Shown here piece by piece: positions 4,323 through 5,673 of a stretch of DNA of 5,673 nucleotides. Source of the stretch: Pseudomonadota bacterium (GTDB lineage: Bacteria > Pseudomonadota > Alphaproteobacteria > Rhizobiales > Xanthobacteraceae). Location of the stretch: positions 1-5,673 of the forward strand of contig JAEYVN010000253.1 of the NCBI GenBank assembly GCA_023431725.1, given 5' to 3'. The notes beneath the pieces are model-generated. The model ran no database searches and was not told where the DNA came from. It saw nothing but the letters and a program-made list of their open reading frames with translations. The translations under genes were made by a program, and so were the position numbers. Within the stretch, counting starts at the first letter, position 1. Every line of letters begins with the position of its first letter.

Positions 4323-5673
4323 ATGGATGAGTTGCTGCGAGACTTCTTGACCGAGACTCACGAAAGTCTCGATACGGTTGACGTCGAGCTCGTGCGCTTT
4401 GAGCAGGAGCCGAACAACGCTGAGATTCTCTCCAATATTTTCCGGTTGGTTCACACCATCAAGGGGACCTGCGGCTTCCTTGGCCTGCCGCGCCTTGCCG
4501 CACTGGCGCATGCGGCCGAAAGTCTGATGGGCAAATTCCGTGACGGCATGCCTGTCACCGAAACCGCCGTCTCGCTCATTTTAACGACGCTCGATCGCAT
4601 CAAGGAGATTCTCGACGCGCTCGAGAAGCACCAAAGCGAACCGAACGGAACGGATGCCGATCTGATCGAGCGTCTGGATGCGATGTCCTTGACCGTTGCG
4701 GCAGGCGCGCCGCCACGCCAGACACATGGCTCGCTGGTTTATCAGGTGCTGGAGCGGCCCTTGAAGCCGGGCGAAGCGACGCTCGACGAGCTGGAAAGGG
4801 CATTTCGCGAAACGCCGGGGCCCGCGGCGCCGCGACCGGAAAAGACCGAGACCAAGAGTGCTGCCGTGCCGGACAGCAAAGTCGCGAGCCATTCGATCCG
4901 GGTCAATGTTGATTCCCTCGAACACCTGATGACGATGGTGTCGGAGCTGGTGCTGACACGCAACCAGCTCATGGAATTGTCGCGTCACTATGTAGACACC
5001 GAATTCAAGGTGCCGCTGCAGCGACTGTCTCATGTCACCGCGGAGCTGCAAGAGGGCGTCATGAAGACGCGAATGCAGCCCATCGGCAATGCCTGGCAAA
5101 AGTTGCCGCGGCTTGTTCGCGATCTGGCGTCTGAGCTTGGCAAGCAGATCGAACTCGAGATGCAGGGCGCAGAGACCGAATTGGATCGCCAGATCCTCGA
5201 CATGATCAAGGATCCGCTCACCCATATGGTGCGGAATTCTACCGATCATGGCATCGAAACGACGGCGGAGCGCCGTGCGCGCGGAAAGCCCGAGCGTGCC
5301 ACCATCCGTCTGGCTGCCCGACATGAGGGTGGGCATATCATTGTCGATGTGTCCGATGACGGACGCGGACTCGACACGTCCAAGATCGCGGCCAAGGCGC
5401 TTGCCGCAGGACTCGCGACCGAGGCGGATATCAACAAGATGTCCGACGCGCAGATTCACCGTTTTATCTTTGCTGCCGGTATGTCGACGGCCGATACGAT
5501 CACCAATATTTCAGGCCGTGGTGTCGGCATGGACGTGGTGCAGAAGAATATCGATCAGATCGGCGGCACCATCGACGTGCGGTCGGTGCCGGGGCAAGGC
5601 GCGGCTTTCACCATCAAGATTCCGCTGACGCTGGCCATTGTGTCGGCTCTGATCGTCGAAGCGTCAGGCGAGC
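4323..5673 (+). CDS. cheA: Chemotaxis histidine kinase CheA (C-terminus outside window)
   Basis: The window holds the first 450 codons. CheA receives signals from chemoreceptors through CheW, autophosphorylates, and passes phosphate to CheY and CheB to control the flagellar motor or related outputs. Domains seen: P1 Hpt at about 1-105 with FRLVHTIKGTCGFLGLPRL (40-58), where H44 is the phosphorylated His; a linker at about 106-188 too short for a typical P2 domain, containing ATLDELERAFRETP; P3 dimerisation helices at about 190-255 (SLEHLMTMVSELVLTRNQLM); and the P4 ATPase at about 256-435, with N box DPLTHMVRNSTDHGIE (297-312), G1 DDGRGLD (345-351), F box FAAGMSTA (393-400 region) and G2 SGRGVGMDVV (397-406). 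P5 begins around PLTLAIVSALIVEASGE. All catalytic boxes look intact. The ATG at 4323 matches the usual MDELLRDFL start, with AAGG 8 nt upstream. It follows chpT on the same strand; no cheW, cheY, cheB or cheR is visible, but the window ends inside this gene. Confidence 0.95.
   Translation, partial: MDELLRDFLTETHESLDTVDVELVRFEQEPNNAEILSNIFRLVHTIKGTCGFLGLPRLAALAHAAESLMGKFRDGMPVTETAVSLILTTLDRIKEILDALEKHQSEPNGTDADLIERLDAMSLTVAAGAPPRQTHGSLVYQVLERPLKPGEATLDELERAFRETPGPAAPRPEKTETKSAAVPDSKVASHSIRVNVDSLEHLMTMVSELVLTRNQLMELSRHYVDTEFKVPLQRLSHVTAELQEGVMKTRMQPIGNAWQKLPRLVRDLASELGKQIELEMQGAETELDRQILDMIKDPLTHMVRNSTDHGIETTAERRARGKPERATIRLAARHEGGHIIVDVSDDGRGLDTSKIAAKALAAGLATEADINKMSDAQIHRFIFAAGMSTADTITNISGRGVGMDVVQKNIDQIGGTIDVRSVPGQGAAFTIKIPLTLAIVSALIVEASGE

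Noticed and set aside
4581..5459. 292-codon minus-strand open frame
   Set aside because: It is antisense to cheA, which has all of its conserved motifs. The minus-strand translation is rich in R, H and L, as expected from a GC-rich shadow frame.

Overview
The window looks like a chromosomal segment of a GC-rich (by eye about 60 %) alphaproteobacterium, most likely in the Rhizobiales/Hyphomicrobiales. The main reason is the gene content. ChpT, the histidine phosphotransferase of the CckA-ChpT-CtrA cell-cycle phosphorelay, and EipA (DUF1134) are essentially alphaproteobacterial families. The CheA also has the N-terminus and short P1-P3 linker I associate with alphaproteobacterial CheAs. I cannot name the genus from the sequence alone.

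Layout. (1) 1-1253, minus strand: the first 417 codons of a membrane-anchored protein made mostly of long coiled coil; its C-terminus lies beyond the left edge. (2) 1392-1958, minus strand: eipA, a secreted periplasmic envelope-integrity protein, 138 bp upstream of the coiled-coil gene on the same strand, so co-transcription is possible. (3) 1959-2062: a 104-bp divergent promoter region with a TTAACC half-site inside a 10-bp palindrome and two GANTC sites. (4) 2063-2569, plus strand: an exported YHS-domain protein without the family's usual cysteine. (5) 2573-3409, minus strand: cysQ, a 3'(2'),5'-bisphosphate nucleotidase, convergent with the YHS gene across only 3 bp. (6) 3410-3535: a divergent cysQ/chpT promoter region. 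(7) 3536-4180, plus strand: chpT. (8) 4181-4322: a 142-bp gap with a hairpin terminator candidate, a CtrA-like box, and a perfect 11-1-11 inverted repeat ending 14 bp before cheA. (9) 4323 to the right edge: cheA, 450 codons, running off the window in or near the start of the P5 (CheW-like) domain.

How the genes fit together. ChpT passes phosphate to CtrA (and CpdR). CtrA is reported to activate eipA directly in Brucella and commonly controls motility and chemotaxis genes in alphaproteobacteria. A cell-cycle phosphotransferase beside a chemotaxis kinase and an envelope-integrity gene is therefore a coherent cell-cycle/envelope/motility neighbourhood, though the regulatory link here is inferred. 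CysQ and the YHS protein look like housekeeping or accessory neighbours with no clear link to that theme. No tRNA, rRNA, CRISPR array, insertion sequence or phage gene was seen, and coding density is high with no gene-free stretch above about 150 bp. I see no clear new multi-gene system. The least explained items are the coiled-coil protein and the palindrome upstream of cheA.
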